Part shown: one piece after another, positions 47,234 through 59,863 of the stretch
Layout: every line of letters starts with the position of its first letter
Numbering within the stretch: the stretch's first letter is position 1
Assembly: GCA_018401565.1 (NCBI GenBank)
Contig: JAGYKS010000029.1
Span: forward strand, 137,001 to 201,000
Direction of reading: 5' to 3'
DNA: 64,000 nucleotides
Source: Acidimicrobiales bacterium
GTDB lineage: Bacteria > Actinomycetota > Acidimicrobiia > Acidimicrobiales > Acidimicrobilacustridaceae
The notes under the pieces: generated by a model
What the model saw: only the letters and a program-made list of their open reading frames with translations
The model's database searches: none
What the model was told of the DNA's origin: nothing
Translations under genes and position numbers: made by a program

Positions 47234-47854
47234 GTGAAGCGTTCAATCCGTAATGCTGGTCTCGGCGTCGTTGCCGCAGCCTTCCTGTTCACCGCCGTTG
47301 CTTGTAGCAGCGACGACGAAGAGTCAACAACCACCACCACCGAAGCCAGCACCACCACGGCTGGCCCGACCACCACAGCTGGCGACAGCGATCTTGGCAA
47401 CGTTGTCGAGGTTGCCGTTGGCGCCGGTAGCTTCACCGTTCTGGCTGAGCTGCTGACCGCCGCTGGCCTCGTGGACGCCCTTTCGGGCCCCGGTCCGTTC
47501 ACCGTGTTCGCCCCCACCGATGAGGCCTTCGAGGCCGCTGCCGCCGACCTGGGCGTTCCCCTGGCCGACCTGGCTGCCGCCCTCACCGCTGACACCGAGC
47601 TGCTGACCGACATCCTCACCTACCACGTCGTGTCCGGCAACGTGCCGTCGTCTGACGTGGTGACCCTCAACGGCCAGGCTGTTGAGACCCTCTCGGGTGA
47701 GAGCTTCACCGTCAACGTGGACGGCGAGACCGTGTCCATCACCGACGGTGCCGGTCGTAACGTCAACGTGATCGACGTTGATGTCGAGGCTTCCAACGGC
47801 GTGATCCACGTTCTCGAGAACGTGCTCCTGCCGGCTCTGCCCGACCTCGGTTGA
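47234..47854 (+). CDS. Fasciclin (FAS1)-domain lipoprotein
   Basis: The 206-residue protein has a signal peptide ending in lipobox AVAC (Cys24), a Thr-rich linker (STTTTTEASTTTAGPTTTAG, residues 31-50) and one FAS1 domain with GPFTVFAPTDEAFEAA, LTYHVVSGNV and NGVIHVLENVLLP. FAS1 domains mediate adhesion or surface binding, so the product should be a cell-surface lipoprotein. GGAGG lies about nine bases before the GTG start. The 218 bases upstream contain an AT-rich stretch (TTAGTGTTATTTACAT near 47106) that may be the promoter. A strong terminator follows. Confidence 0.93.
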   Translation: MKRSIRNAGLGVVAAAFLFTAVACSSDDEESTTTTTEASTTTAGPTTTAGDSDLGNVVEVAVGAGSFTVLAELLTAAGLVDALSGPGPFTVFAPTDEAFEAAAADLGVPLADLAAALTADTELLTDILTYHVVSGNVPSSDVVTLNGQAVETLSGESFTVNVDGETVSITDGAGRNVNVIDVDVEASNGVIHVLENVLLPALPDLG

Positions 47855-47899
47855 TCAACAGTCGGTCACGCCTTCGGGCGAACCGACGATTGTGTGCAG

Positions 47900-47923
47900 G
47901 AAGGGGGGCTTCGGCCCCCCTTC
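47900..47923 (+). terminator. Strong hairpin terminator after the fasciclin gene
   Basis: GAAGGGGGGC TTCG GCCCCCCTTC is a perfect 10-bp stem closed by the very stable C(UUCG)G loop, followed by TTCGCG. It lies 46 bases after the FAS1 stop and about 75 bases before the end of the converging VWA gene, so it may serve both strands. Confidence 0.8.
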
Positions 47924-47999
47924 TTCGCGTCTGGGCACCGCTCCTCTGGGCACCGGTTGGGCGTCAACAGCGACGTCGGGTGACGCACCGGCCCTGTCC

Positions 48000-49498
48000 T
48001 CAGGCGAGATGGTCGACGAAGCGCTCGAGCTGCCGCAGGTTGCGGCATTCGAACACCCCATCGCAGTGGGCGCCGTACTCACCGATGATGGAGTCACCGG
48101 TGTCCCAGTAGGGCGCTGGCTCGGGGTTCAGCCAGTACAGGTGACGGGCCCGATGAGCCATTTCCCCAGCACCCACGACTGCGAGGCGTGGTAGTTGTTG
48201 CGGGCGTCACCCAGCACGATCACCGTGGTCTTGGGCCCGATCTCGGTCCCCCACCGGTTCCAGAATGCCTCCAGGGCGTGTCCGTAGTCGGAGTGCCCAT
48301 CGACCCACACCACATCAGCCTCGGTGTTGACCCGATGGATGGCAGCGCCGATGTCCTCCACACCTTCGAAGAACCGGGTCACCTCGTCCACGCCGTCGAT
48401 GAACACGAACGACCGCACCTTGGAGAACTGTCCAGAAATCGCATGCACCAGCTGCAGTGTGAACCGGGCGAACGACGCCACCGAACCTGAGATGTCGGCC
48501 ACCACAAAGATCTCGGGCTTGGCCGGGCGGGGATAGCGGAACTTCGGCTCGGCGGGCACCCCCCCGTACGAAAGCGAATGTCGCACGGTGCTGCGGAAAT
48601 CCAGCGGTCCCTTGCGGCCATGCCGGCGCTTGCGGGCCAGGCGAACCGCCAGCTTGCGGGTGAGCGGGTGCAATGCAACCCGCAGACTCACCATCTCCTC
48701 GCGGGTGGCATGCATGAAGTCAACGTCTTCGGGCAGCGGCTTGCGCAAGGTGCGGGCCATCGCCTCGATCCCCCGATCGGCCACCAGCCGACGACGGATC
48801 TCGGCCTCAATCTCCTTTTTCAGCTTGTCGATGCGTGACTCGAACTCGTCGCGCTCGAGACGCTGCTCAAGGGGGCTCAGACCATCGGGCGACTGCTTGG
48901 CCGACTCTTCCAGCAACCGCTCGAGCAACCCGTCGAGGTCGAGGTGACGCAGGGTGCGGTAGAGGTAGTACGTCCCGCCGACGGGGCGACCCGGCTCCAT
49001 GCCGGCATAACGACGCACCGACTGCCGGGCCATGGCCCGCATGGTGGGGTCGTCGCCGTCGAGCAACGAGCGGTACAGCGCTTCGGCCAGTTCCTCGGCG
49101 TTCATGGCCCCACCGCCGCCACCGCCGCCCTCACCGCCCGAACCGGGCAGCTGCTCGCCGCCCTCACCGTCGTCGTCGGGGGCGGCGTCGTCGGTCCGGT
49201 CGCTTCCGTCGCCCAGTATGTACTCGGGGCCCCGGAGCGAGAAGTACACCTCGAACACGGTTTCGAATGCCCGCCAGTGACTGTTGGACTTCACCATGGT
49301 GGCACCGAGGGCGTACTTGAACGCCTGGCGGTCTTCGAGCGGGATGTGCTGCACGGCTTCCATGGCGTCGAGGTTCTCGGTGAGGCTCACCGGGAGCCCG
49401 GCCGCACGCAACTCCACGACAAACCCCGAGAGCAGATCCAGCAGCGGCACACCGGCACCCTGGATGTCCACTGCATCGGGCGTACCGGGGTCGGTCAC
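48000..49498 (-). CDS. CoxE-like VWA-domain protein (frame broken by a one-base deletion)
   Basis: The protein works with a MoxR-type ATPase. Its N-terminal helical region (LSGFVVELRAAGLPVSL) resembles CoxE, the middle has a long Gly/Asp linker (residues 98-130), and the C-terminal von Willebrand A domain has a MIDAS motif (VVADISGSVASF). Adding one base to the run of four C at 48164-48167 restores HLYWLNPEPAPYWDTGDS and the ending LERFVDHLA, for a 499-residue protein. Family members help insert metals or mature enzymes such as CO dehydrogenase. No such enzyme is nearby. It overlaps the moxR stop by four bases. Confidence 0.85.
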
Positions 49499-50406
49499 CT
49501 CTGGGGCACTCCCGGCCGGCGTGGCTGGCCATCGGCCTGGGCGTTGAGTTCCTTGGTGGCCCGGGCGATGTCGCTTTGGTACTTGAGCAGGATGTTGATG
49601 GTGCCGGTGGCTGTGGCAGCGTCGATCTGCTCCACGCCCAGCAGGACCAGCGTGCGGGCCCAGTCGATGGTTTCAGACACCGACGGGGCCTTTTTGAGTT
49701 CCAGCTGCCGCAGCGAACGCACGATGCGGGTGATCTGGTCGGCCAGCGACTCGGTGACCTCGGGGACCTTGGCCAACACGATGGCCTTCTCCCGTTCGAG
49801 GTCGGGATAGTCGACGTGCAGGAACAGACACCGCCGCTTGAGGGCCTCGGACAGTTCACGGGTGTTGTTCGACGTGAGGAACACCAGTGGGATCTGGCGG
49901 GCGGTGAGCGTGCCCAGTTCGGGGATGGACACCTGGTACTCCGACAGCACCTCCAGCAACAGGGCCTCGGTCTCCACCTCGACGCGGTCAACCTCGTCGA
50001 TCAGGAGCACCACGGGGTCCTCAGCCCGGATGGCCTCCAAAAGAGGCCGCTCCAAAAGGAACTCGTCGGAGAAGATGTCGGTTGAGATGTCGTCCCAGCC
50101 GGCGTCGGTGTTGCGCTCGGCCTGGATGCGCAGGAGCTGCTTTTTGTAGTTCCATTCGAACAGCGCCTTGGACTCGTCGAGCCCTTCGTAGCACTGGAGG
50201 CGGATGAGTCGGGCACCGCTCATCTCTGCGACCGACTTGGCCAGCTGGGTCTTTCCGGTGCCCGCCGGACCCTCAACCAGAATCGGTTTGCCCAGCCGGT
50301 CGGCCAGATGCACCACCCCGGCGATGCCGTCATCGGCGAGGTAGTTGACCTCACCCAGACGGGTGCGGACGTCATCGACGGACTCAAAGCGGTGCGACAT
50401 CCCCAC
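49495..50406 (-). CDS. MoxR/CoxD-like AAA+ ATPase
   Basis: The 303-residue AAA+ ATPase has Walker A GPAGTGKT (residues 46-53), Walker B VVLLIDEVD near 133-139, sensor 1 SNNTRELSEAL and Arg-finger region (LKRRCLFLHVDYPDLEREKAIV). This is the MoxR group that pairs with VWA proteins to remodel or metallate partners. Its gene overlaps the VWA gene (ATGA) and starts the pair. The close pair CoxD-CoxE is widespread; its client here is unknown. Confidence 0.92.
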   Translation of the reverse strand: MGMSHRFESVDDVRTRLGEVNYLADDGIAGVVHLADRLGKPILVEGPAGTGKTQLAKSVAEMSGARLIRLQCYEGLDESKALFEWNYKKQLLRIQAERNTDAGWDDISTDIFSDEFLLERPLLEAIRAEDPVVLLIDEVDRVEVETEALLLEVLSEYQVSIPELGTLTARQIPLVFLTSNNTRELSEALKRRCLFLHVDYPDLEREKAIVLAKVPEVTESLADQITRIVRSLRQLELKKAPSVSETIDWARTLVLLGVEQIDAATATGTINILLKYQSDIARATKELNAQADGQPRRPGVPQR

Positions 50407-50453
50407 ACCCTACCGGTGCACTTGACCGCGTGGTCAAGACGGGCATGCAGGCG

Positions 50454-51749
50454 TCAGGCGCGAACCTGACCGCTGCCGTGGACGATGTACTTGGCCGTGG
50501 TGAGCTCGCGCAATGCCATCGGCCCCCGGGCGTGAAGCTTCTGGGTGGAGATGCCGATCTCGGCGCCGAACCCGAACTCCTCACCGTCAACGAACCGGGT
50601 GGATGCGTTGACCAGCACGGCGGCGGCGTCCACCTGACGGGTGAAGTGTTCGGCGGTGGCCAGGTCACCGGTCACGATGGCCTCGCTGTGTCCCGAGGTG
50701 TACCGGCGGATGTGGTCGATGGCATCGTCAACCGAATCGACCACCGCAACGGACATGCGCAGGTCGAGGAATTCGGTTGCGTACGCCTCGTCGTCGGCCA
50801 CCCCGGCGCCTGGTATCAGGGCACGGGTTCGCTCATCGCCCAACAACTCCACCCCCGACAGGGCGACGGCAATGCGGGGCAGGAACTCATCGGCCACGTC
50901 GGCGTGCACCAGCAACGTCTCAGCGGCGTTGCACACCGACGGTCGCTGGGTTTTGGCGTTCACCACGATCCGCTCGGCCATGGCCAGGTCGGCAGCGGCG
51001 TCGACGTACACGTGGCAGTTGCCGTCGCCGTCGATCACAAACGGCACGGTGGCGTGCTCCAGAATCGATGCGATGAGCGCCGGTCCACCGCGGGGGATGA
51101 GGCAGTCCACCACGCCGCGTTGTTGCATGAAGGCCACCGCCGCCTCCCGGCTGGTGTCGGCCAACAGCGTCACCGCATCGGCAGGGAGCCCCACCGACTC
51201 CAGCGCCGACCGCAGCACGGCGACGATGGCCAGGTTGGACTCGATGGCCCCTGATGACCCACGCAAAAAGGCGGCATTGCCCGACTTGAGACACAACCCG
51301 GCAGCGTCAGAGGTGACGTTGGGCCGGTTCTCGTAGATGATCGCCACCACCCCCAACGGGACCCGGACCTGTTCGATGCGAAGTCCGTTGGGTCGCACCC
51401 ATCCGCCCAGCACCTCACCCACCGGGTCGGCCAGCGCAGCAACCTGCCGCAGGCCGGTGGCCATGGCGCCAACCCGGCTGACGTCGAGCCGGAGCCGATC
51501 GACCACCGTTGGCGACACCCCCTCGGATTCGGCACGGGCCACGTCGACGGCGTTGGCGGCCACGATGGCGACAGCGGCCTGCTCGAGACCATCGGCGGCG
51601 GCCAACAGGGCAGCGTCGCGCACCAGTGAGGACGCCGTGGCCACCACCCGCGAGGCATCACGAACCTTCACGCCCAGCGCTGAAACTGCAGCCACGATGG
51701 GGTCGTCAGCGGTGGATCCTGTGTGGGGCAAGGGCTTCGAAGCGGTCAC
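50454..51749 (-). CDS. proA: Gamma-glutamyl phosphate reductase
   Basis: ProA reduces glutamyl-5-phosphate to the semialdehyde in proline synthesis, using NADPH. The 431-residue protein has GVVAIIYENRPNVTSDAAGLCLKSGNA, LIPRGG, the catalytic Cys in TQRPSVCNAAETLLVH, and the ending EFGFGAEIGISTQKLHARGPMALRELTT. Its partner proB lies 3.4 kb away with three plus-strand genes between. In most relatives proB and proA are adjacent, so the unit seems split here. Confidence 0.96.
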   Translation of the reverse strand: MTASKPLPHTGSTADDPIVAAVSALGVKVRDASRVVATASSLVRDAALLAAADGLEQAAVAIVAANAVDVARAESEGVSPTVVDRLRLDVSRVGAMATGLRQVAALADPVGEVLGGWVRPNGLRIEQVRVPLGVVAIIYENRPNVTSDAAGLCLKSGNAAFLRGSSGAIESNLAIVAVLRSALESVGLPADAVTLLADTSREAAVAFMQQRGVVDCLIPRGGPALIASILEHATVPFVIDGDGNCHVYVDAAADLAMAERIVVNAKTQRPSVCNAAETLLVHADVADEFLPRIAVALSGVELLGDERTRALIPGAGVADDEAYATEFLDLRMSVAVVDSVDDAIDHIRRYTSGHSEAIVTGDLATAEHFTRQVDAAAVLVNASTRFVDGEEFGFGAEIGISTQKLHARGPMALRELTTAKYIVHGSGQVRA

Positions 51750-51900
51750 CAGACCATGCTAACGGCTACCTCTGCTGCGGCCGTTGGCCACCGGCGGTAC
51801 CGCCCGGGGGGTACCTTGCAGGAGTGGATCGCCCCCTGCCCCAGCGCCGCCAGCGCCGCAACAGCGTGGCAGCGGGCGGGCAGCCAGTGTCAGGCCGCCA

Positions 51901-52617
51901 GTGATCAGGGCGATGCTGTCGCCAACGGGCTTCATCGCTGCCGGGGCCGCTGCTGGGGTGTCGCTGGTGGCCGGACTGCCTGTGGCTGCCGCCGTCGGGG
52001 TCGGGGCCGCATGGCTGGTGCGGGTAGCCGTGGCCGTGCCCGCCGGCATCCGGTGGCGACGCCGACGCCGGCCCGCAGCGGTGGACCCGTTCACCGTCGG
52101 CGAACCCTGGCGGGCATTCGTGCTCGGGGCCCGCCAGACAGGCCGCCACTACGCCAGAACCGTGGCCGCAGTTCCCGCTGGCCCCCTGAGCGACCGTCTG
52201 GGGTCGGTGGGAGTCAAGGTTGACACCGCCGTGGCCGAGATCGGCCAGATCGCCCGCGCCGGTCATGCACTCAGCGCCGCCAGACGCGGTATCGACGACC
52301 ACGGACTGCGGCGACAACTCGACGCCGACCCTGACCCGGTGGTCGCCGATGCGCTGCGGGCCCAACTCGACACGGCCGCCCGACTCGACGCCACCATCAC
52401 CTCGACGCGGGCGCGCCTCGAGGTCATCGACGCCCAACTCGGTCAGGCCGTGACCCGGGCTGTGGAGATCGCTGCCACCGCCGACACCTCGATATCCCTC
52501 GGCGGTGTCGACGACGACATTGCCGCCCTGGTCGACGAGATGGAGTCGCTGCGATTGGCCCTCGCTGAAACCGACCTCCCGCCGGGGCCCGCACTGCCCG
52601 GGGGCGATCCGGCATGA
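51901..52617 (+). CDS. Small two-helix membrane protein with cytoplasmic helical domain
   Basis: I do not recognise a named family. The protein has a membrane hairpin near its start (GFIAAGAAAGVSLVAGLPVAAAVGVGAAWLV), a basic patch (RWRRRRRP), and about 170 soluble, helix-rich residues with heptad-like spacing (LDTAARLDATITSTRARLEVIDAQL). It ends by overlapping the murJ start (ATGA), so it may act in cell-wall synthesis or division, but that rests on position alone. The start is unclear: GTG at 51901, ATG at 51913 and ATG at 51784 are all in frame. Confidence 0.65.
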   Translation: MIRAMLSPTGFIAAGAAAGVSLVAGLPVAAAVGVGAAWLVRVAVAVPAGIRWRRRRRPAAVDPFTVGEPWRAFVLGARQTGRHYARTVAAVPAGPLSDRLGSVGVKVDTAVAEIGQIARAGHALSAARRGIDDHGLRRQLDADPDPVVADALRAQLDTAARLDATITSTRARLEVIDAQLGQAVTRAVEIAATADTSISLGGVDDDIAALVDEMESLRLALAETDLPPGPALPGGDPA

Positions 52618-54250
52618 GCGAACCCGGCGACATGCCCGTGTCTGGACAGCACCCGGCGCCACCACCGGTGAGGTCGGCCGAACACCTGCTGCGATCGTCC
52701 ATGGTGGTGACCGCCGGGACCGCCCTGAGCCGGGTGACCGGACTGGTGCGCACGATAGTGATCGCCTTCGCCCTCACCACCGTGCTGGCCGACGCCTACA
52801 ACCTGGCCAACACCGCCCCCAACGTGGTGTACGACCTCATCCTGGGTGGCGTGTTGGCGGCAACGCTGGTTCCCGTGTTGGTCACCGTGACCGACAACAA
52901 CGACCGCAATGCACTGCGTGCCGTGTCCACGGTGATCACCGTGTCGCTGGTGGTGCTCACGCTGGTGGCCATCGTGGCTGCGCCGTGGATCGTGCGGCTG
53001 TACACCTTCACGCTGGATCCGGCGGTGCGGGAGGTGCAGGAGTCGGTGGCCGTGCCGTTGCTGCGTCTGTTCCTCCCCCAGGTGTTGTTCTACGGACTCA
53101 CGGCGCTGTTCTCGGCCATGCTCAACGCCCGGCGTCGCTTTGCCGCCGCCGCCTTCGCCCCGGCGGTCAACAACGTCATGGTCATCGTCGTGCTGCTGGC
53201 GGTGAGCAGAATGGCCGGAGGGGCTCCAACCGCACAAAGCGTGCTTGCCGACCCGTTGCAACTGTGGCTGTTGGGGGCAGGGACCACTCTGGGCATCGTG
53301 GCCATGGCGTTGGTCCTCATCCCGGCGATGCGGGCCGCCGACATCCCACTTGGGGTGGAATCCGGACTTCCGCAATCCGGCGGTCCGCCGCATCGTGATG
53401 CTGTCGGGTTGGACGCTGGCCTATGTCGTCATCAATCAGGCCGGTCTGGTCGTCTTGCTGGCTCTGGCCAACGGCTCGGCTCCTGACGGCAGCCTGTCGG
53501 CCTATTCCTACGCCTACCTGTTCTTCCAGTTGCCCTACGGGTTGTTCGCCGTGGCCGTCATGACCACGTTCCTTCCCGAGCTTTCCAGTGCTGCCGACCG
53601 CGGTGACAACGCCACGTTCCGTGACCGGTTTGGCGTCGGATTGCGCCTGGTGCTGTTCGTGCTCCTGCCGTGCGCAGTGGCATACCTGACCCTGTCGGGG
53701 CAACTGGTGGAACTGCTGTTCTCACGGGGCAACTTCACCGCCGCGTCTGCCGACCTCACCACCGAGGCCCTGATCGTCTTTGGCGCCGGACCTGCCCGGG
53801 TTCGCCGTGTTCATGTTCGCCATGCGGGGGTTCTACGCCCGCAAGGACACCCGCACCCCGTTCATCATCACCACCCTGAAGATCACCGTGATGATGATTG
53901 CCGCCTGGCCGTTGTCGGTGGCCTTCGGACTCGGCGGCGTGGTGGCGGCATTTTCCGGGGCGTTCACGCTGGCCGGTGTGGTTGCGCTGGTGGTGCTGGG
54001 GCGTCGGGTCGGCGGCATTGCCGGTCCGGGAACCCTCGGGGTGCTGGCCCGGTCGGGGGTGGCCGCCGCCGCCATGCTGGCGGTTGCCGTGGCCATGCCG
54101 CAGGGTCTGGTCGGCGATGGTGACCTCGAGGCCATGGCCGACATCGTCATCGTGGGCGGGACCAGTGGCCTCGTCTACCTCGCCGTCCTTGCCGCCACCC
54201 GGTCCCCTGATCTCAGCTGGATCGTCAGTCGGGTCCGCAACCGGGCCTGA
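52614..54250 (+). CDS. murJ: Lipid II flippase MurJ-like (frame broken twice)
   Basis: MurJ moves lipid II across the membrane for peptidoglycan. The frame is broken at 53352-53355 (one G too many; corrected to LGWNPDFRNPAV) and near 53791 (one C too many; corrected to FGAGLPGFAVFMFAMRGFYARKDTRTP). The corrected product is about 544 residues with some 14 membrane helices, including SRVTGLVRTIVIAFAL, APNVVYDLILGGVLAATLVPV and PYGLFAVAVMTTFLPELS. Actinobacterial MurJ often has a long C-terminal pseudokinase; here the protein ends soon after the last helices. It overlaps the two-helix protein gene. Confidence 0.9.
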
Positions 54251-54321
54251 CCGCCCGGCTACGGCGCCCCACGCGCACACGACCACGCACACGACCGGGC
54301 GGCGATCGGTAGGCTGGCACC

Positions 54322-55107
54322 ATGCTGACGACGATCAAGAAGTGGTGGAGTTACCTGACCGCCAAGGCCAACAAGAGTTTTGACGAGCGGGCCGATCCCG
54401 CAGTGCAGCTTGAGCAGGCCATCGCCGAGGCCCAGGACCAACACCGCCAGTTGCGTGAGCAGGCTGCCAACGTGATCGCCAACCAAAAGCAGCTTGAGCT
54501 CCGCCTCACCCGGGGCCTTGAGGAATACGAGCGAGTCTCTGCCAACACCCGTCAGGCTGTCGTCATGGCCGATCAGGCGTCAGCCAGCGGCGATGCCGAC
54601 AAGGCAGTGGAGTACACCCACGCCGCCGAGTCGTTCGCCAACCGGATGATCAGCCTCGAAAAGCAGATCGACGACGACAAGCAACTCGCTTTTGCTGCCG
54701 CCCAGGCCGCCGAGCAGGCCAAACTGGCCGTGGAGCAAAACGGCAACGCCCTGCAGGCTCGTCTGGCCCAGCGTCAGCAGCTGTTGAGCCAGCTGGATCA
54801 GGCCAAGATGCAAGAACAGCTCAACGCCGCCATGACGTCGCTGAGCGACACCGTGGGTCAGGACGTGCCGTCCATCGAGCAGGTTCGGGCCAAGATCGAA
54901 GCCCGCTACGCCAAGGCCAAGGGCATGACCGAGCTGTCGGGTCAGGACGTGGAAGCCAGAATGCTGGAGGTGGAGGCCGCCAGCCGCAACGCAGAGGCCC
55001 ACACCCGCCTCGACCAGATCAAGGCGCAGCTTGGCATTGAGGCCTCCCCTGCGACCCCGCAGGTCACCTCGGGCGAACCCACCCCGTCAGCCAACGACAG
55101 CCAGTAG
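54322..55107 (+). CDS. pspA: PspA/IM30 family membrane-stress protein
   Basis: The 261-residue protein is mostly coiled coil, typical of PspA/IM30 (Vipp1). It has the start KKWWSYLTAKANKSFDERADPAVQLEQAIAE and long heptads (QLREQAANVIANQKQLELRL). These proteins form ESCRT-III-like assemblies on stressed membranes. The last 25 residues are Pro/Thr-rich and disordered. It is 70 bases after murJ on the same strand, hinting at a cell-envelope group. No pspF or pspBC genes are present. Confidence 0.9.
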   Translation: MLTTIKKWWSYLTAKANKSFDERADPAVQLEQAIAEAQDQHRQLREQAANVIANQKQLELRLTRGLEEYERVSANTRQAVVMADQASASGDADKAVEYTHAAESFANRMISLEKQIDDDKQLAFAAAQAAEQAKLAVEQNGNALQARLAQRQQLLSQLDQAKMQEQLNAAMTSLSDTVGQDVPSIEQVRAKIEARYAKAKGMTELSGQDVEARMLEVEAASRNAEAHTRLDQIKAQLGIEASPATPQVTSGEPTPSANDSQ

Positions 55108-55116
55108 TCCAGCACG

Positions 55117-55137
55117 GGGTCGGGCGTGAGCCGACCC
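55117..55137. terminator. Hairpin between convergent pspA and proB
   Basis: GGGTCGG GCGTGAG CCGACCC forms a perfect 7-bp stem in the 36-base gap between the two genes. There is no T tract; it may act on both strands. Confidence 0.5.
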
Positions 55138-55143
55138 GGTCGT

Positions 55144-57507
<2,364 letters not shown>

Positions 57508-59234
57508 TCACCTGACCAGCCGCAGGGGCTCACCGGCGATGCGGACGCCCCAGGTGGTCCGATCCGAAACCCCCCTGCCTTCACACGTCTGGTACCGCAC
57601 CCGCCACCAGCGGGCGCCAGCCCAGCTGGCATCGATGTCGTCGGGCAGCTGGATGCGCAGGCGCACCATGCGGTCGTTGTACTTCGATGACGAGTTGCGA
57701 CCCGGGCCGCGCTGCGGGTTTCCGCTGCCGCACGGGTTCAGCGCCGTATTGCCGCGCAGGTCCAGCGAGCCGCCGGGACCCACGGTCCCCGACGGTCCCC
57801 CTGCCGGCGGCACGTCGCCGGGACCCTCGTCGTCCACCGACCAGTCGAACCCCACGGCAGTGCCAAGTGGGTCCAGGACCTGCAGCGCCACCGACCCTTC
57901 GCCGATGTCGTACAGCGAGACTTCCATCACTCCGCCGCCGTGTTCGGGGCCAACCTCAGCCAAAAACAGCGAGGGATTCGGCAGCGCCCCCAGGGCGAAC
58001 ACACTCATCCATTGCACGGCATGAACCTGGATGCAGGTGTCGGGCAGGTGGATCACGGCCGAGTCGGCGGCATCGGTGGTGCATGGGGTGAAGCCCCCGC
58101 CCGCAGTTGCCGGGCCGTCACGCACCCGTAGCGAAAAGCTGTTGAGCTGATGACGCTGCGATGGGGCCACGTCGCCTGTCTGGACCTGTACGAAATAGGT
58201 GGCACCCGGGACCGGGGGTATCGATGGTGGCCAGATTGCACCACCGGGTCTTCCACGAACCCGACGGACCACACTGGAACCCGGCCACGGCGGGGTTGTC
58301 GCTGTCGCACCGTTCGGCGGTGGGAAACACCTCGGTGCCCAGCACCGGATTGTCGGCTGGGTCACCCGGGGTCGTGTCGGCGTCCCGGACCGTGAAACGG
58401 GTGACGAAGGGGTCGTCGCGCACCCCGAAGTCGCCGGGTGAGTCGGCACACCTTGCTGCGTCGTAGACCTGGATGGTGAACGGGCCTCCGCCGTGCCCTG
58501 GCGGAACACGCACGGCAACGAAGTACCCCTGCGGGTCGTGGGAGTCCACCAGCTCGACAGCCGAACTGGCCTGGGGGGTGCATCCCCGCCAGGGGCGGGT
58601 TCCCAGAGGTGGGTTGCCCGACTCGAAGTTGGCGACACTCACCGCAAGCAGCCAGTCGCCCTGCTCACGGCCGGCACAGGGGCCACTCACCGACAGCCAG
58701 AAGTCCTCGGCTTGCGCAGCGACGGTGCCGGGAAGCCCGGTGTAGGGATCGGACACGCCGGCAAGGTTGCCGGTTCCCAGGAAGTTCCGGGGACTTCCCA
58801 GGGCAACGGGCTGGACGTTCTCGGCCACCGCCACCCGGTCCACACGCACCGAAGGCACGAACGGCGCACTGAAAGCACGGGCCACTGATTGATCGCTCAC
58901 CCGCACCTGCAGGTGGGCGGCCGACAGGATGTCGACGTCCACGGCCACGCCGTCAACCCCGTCAACGGCACCGTTGCGGGCTGCGGTGGACAGCGCCGTC
59001 GCTACCGCCACATCCGGATCGGCCAATAGCCCGGCCCCGGCCAGGGCGGCGGCGTCCGCAGCCCGTTGCAGCGATGCAGCCCGCGCCTGCCACACGGCAA
59101 AGTCCACCGCCAGGGCAGTCATGGCCACCACCGGGATCAACGCCAGTGCCATCAGCGCCAGCACATAGCCGCCGTCGGCGTGGCTTGTGCGCTGCCCGAT
59201 GCGCTCAAGGCGCGCGTGCGCGTCGATGCGGCAT
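57508..59234 (-). CDS. TadG-like pilus assembly protein (frame changed twice)
   Basis: The N-terminus is TadG-like: a membrane helix (LALMALALIPVVAMTALAVDFAVW) after a GGY turn, then RAASLQRAADAAALAGAGLL, where small residues pack tightly. The rest is a large secreted beta-rich part with many Cys residues. Two indels are inferred: near 59208, joining MPHRRARA to LERIGQRTSHADGGY, and near 58204, where GGG seems to hold one base too many (corrected to PGPGATYFVQVQTGD). The corrected length is about 574 residues. The ATG at 59234 follows the TadF-like stop by two bases. If the first indel is wrong, GTG 59164 is the start. Confidence 0.72.
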
Positions 59235-59236
59235 GG

Positions 59237-59863
59237 TCAGGGCACCTCCGACTCGAGCAGGACAACGGCTGTGGCCGTGAGCACGCGAACCTGTGAGGTG
59301 AACATCCCCGTTGCCAGTGGCCGCTGTTCAACTTCGATGAGCACTCCGGCATGATCGGCGGCGGGTTGCTGTCGGCTTCGCTGTGCCGGGCACCAGGCCC
59401 CCTCCCATGATGGCGGGGCACACCCCATGGGGGGTTGGACCGACGAACCCATCGCTGCGAAATGGGCTGGGCCGTACACATTGCACAGACCCGCCACTCC
59501 TGATGCTGACGCCGTCTCGGGTCGCAACCCCTCGCATTCAGGCGGGGGTGCCCCGGTGGCCGACTCCACCCGGAACACCATCACCCGGCGCACCACCGCC
59601 CCGGGCATGGTCTCAAGTGATCCCGCCACCGCCTCAAGCACGTCGAGGTCGGTCGAAGCCGGTGACGCTCCCATTGCTGTCACCCGTGCCGACGACGACG
59701 CCAGCCGTTCCAGCGCGATCCGGGTGCGTGCCAGCGAACTGATGTCGACGATGCCACTGATGAGCGCCACCAGGATCACCACCACGAGTGCGGCTTCCAC
59801 CATCACCGCCCCTGACTCCCCATGGACACGAGCGGCTGCGGTGGGAGGGTCATCACCGGGCAC
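59237..59863 (-). CDS. TadE/TadF-like pseudopilin
   Basis: The protein of about 208 residues has a short basic/polar leader and the pseudopilin signature GESG-AVMVEAALVVVILVALISG: a Gly before the cut and Glu at +5, then a hydrophobic helix. The exported part contains Cys pairs. TadE/F pseudopilins help assemble Flp pili. GAGGG lies eight bases before the GTG at 59863. It overlaps the upstream TadE-like gene by 11 bases. Confidence 0.8.
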   Translation of the reverse strand: MPGDDPPTAAARVHGESGAVMVEAALVVVILVALISGIVDISSLARTRIALERLASSSARVTAMGASPASTDLDVLEAVAGSLETMPGAVVRRVMVFRVESATGAPPPECEGLRPETASASGVAGLCNVYGPAHFAAMGSSVQPPMGCAPPSWEGAWCPAQRSRQQPAADHAGVLIEVEQRPLATGMFTSQVRVLTATAVVLLESEVP

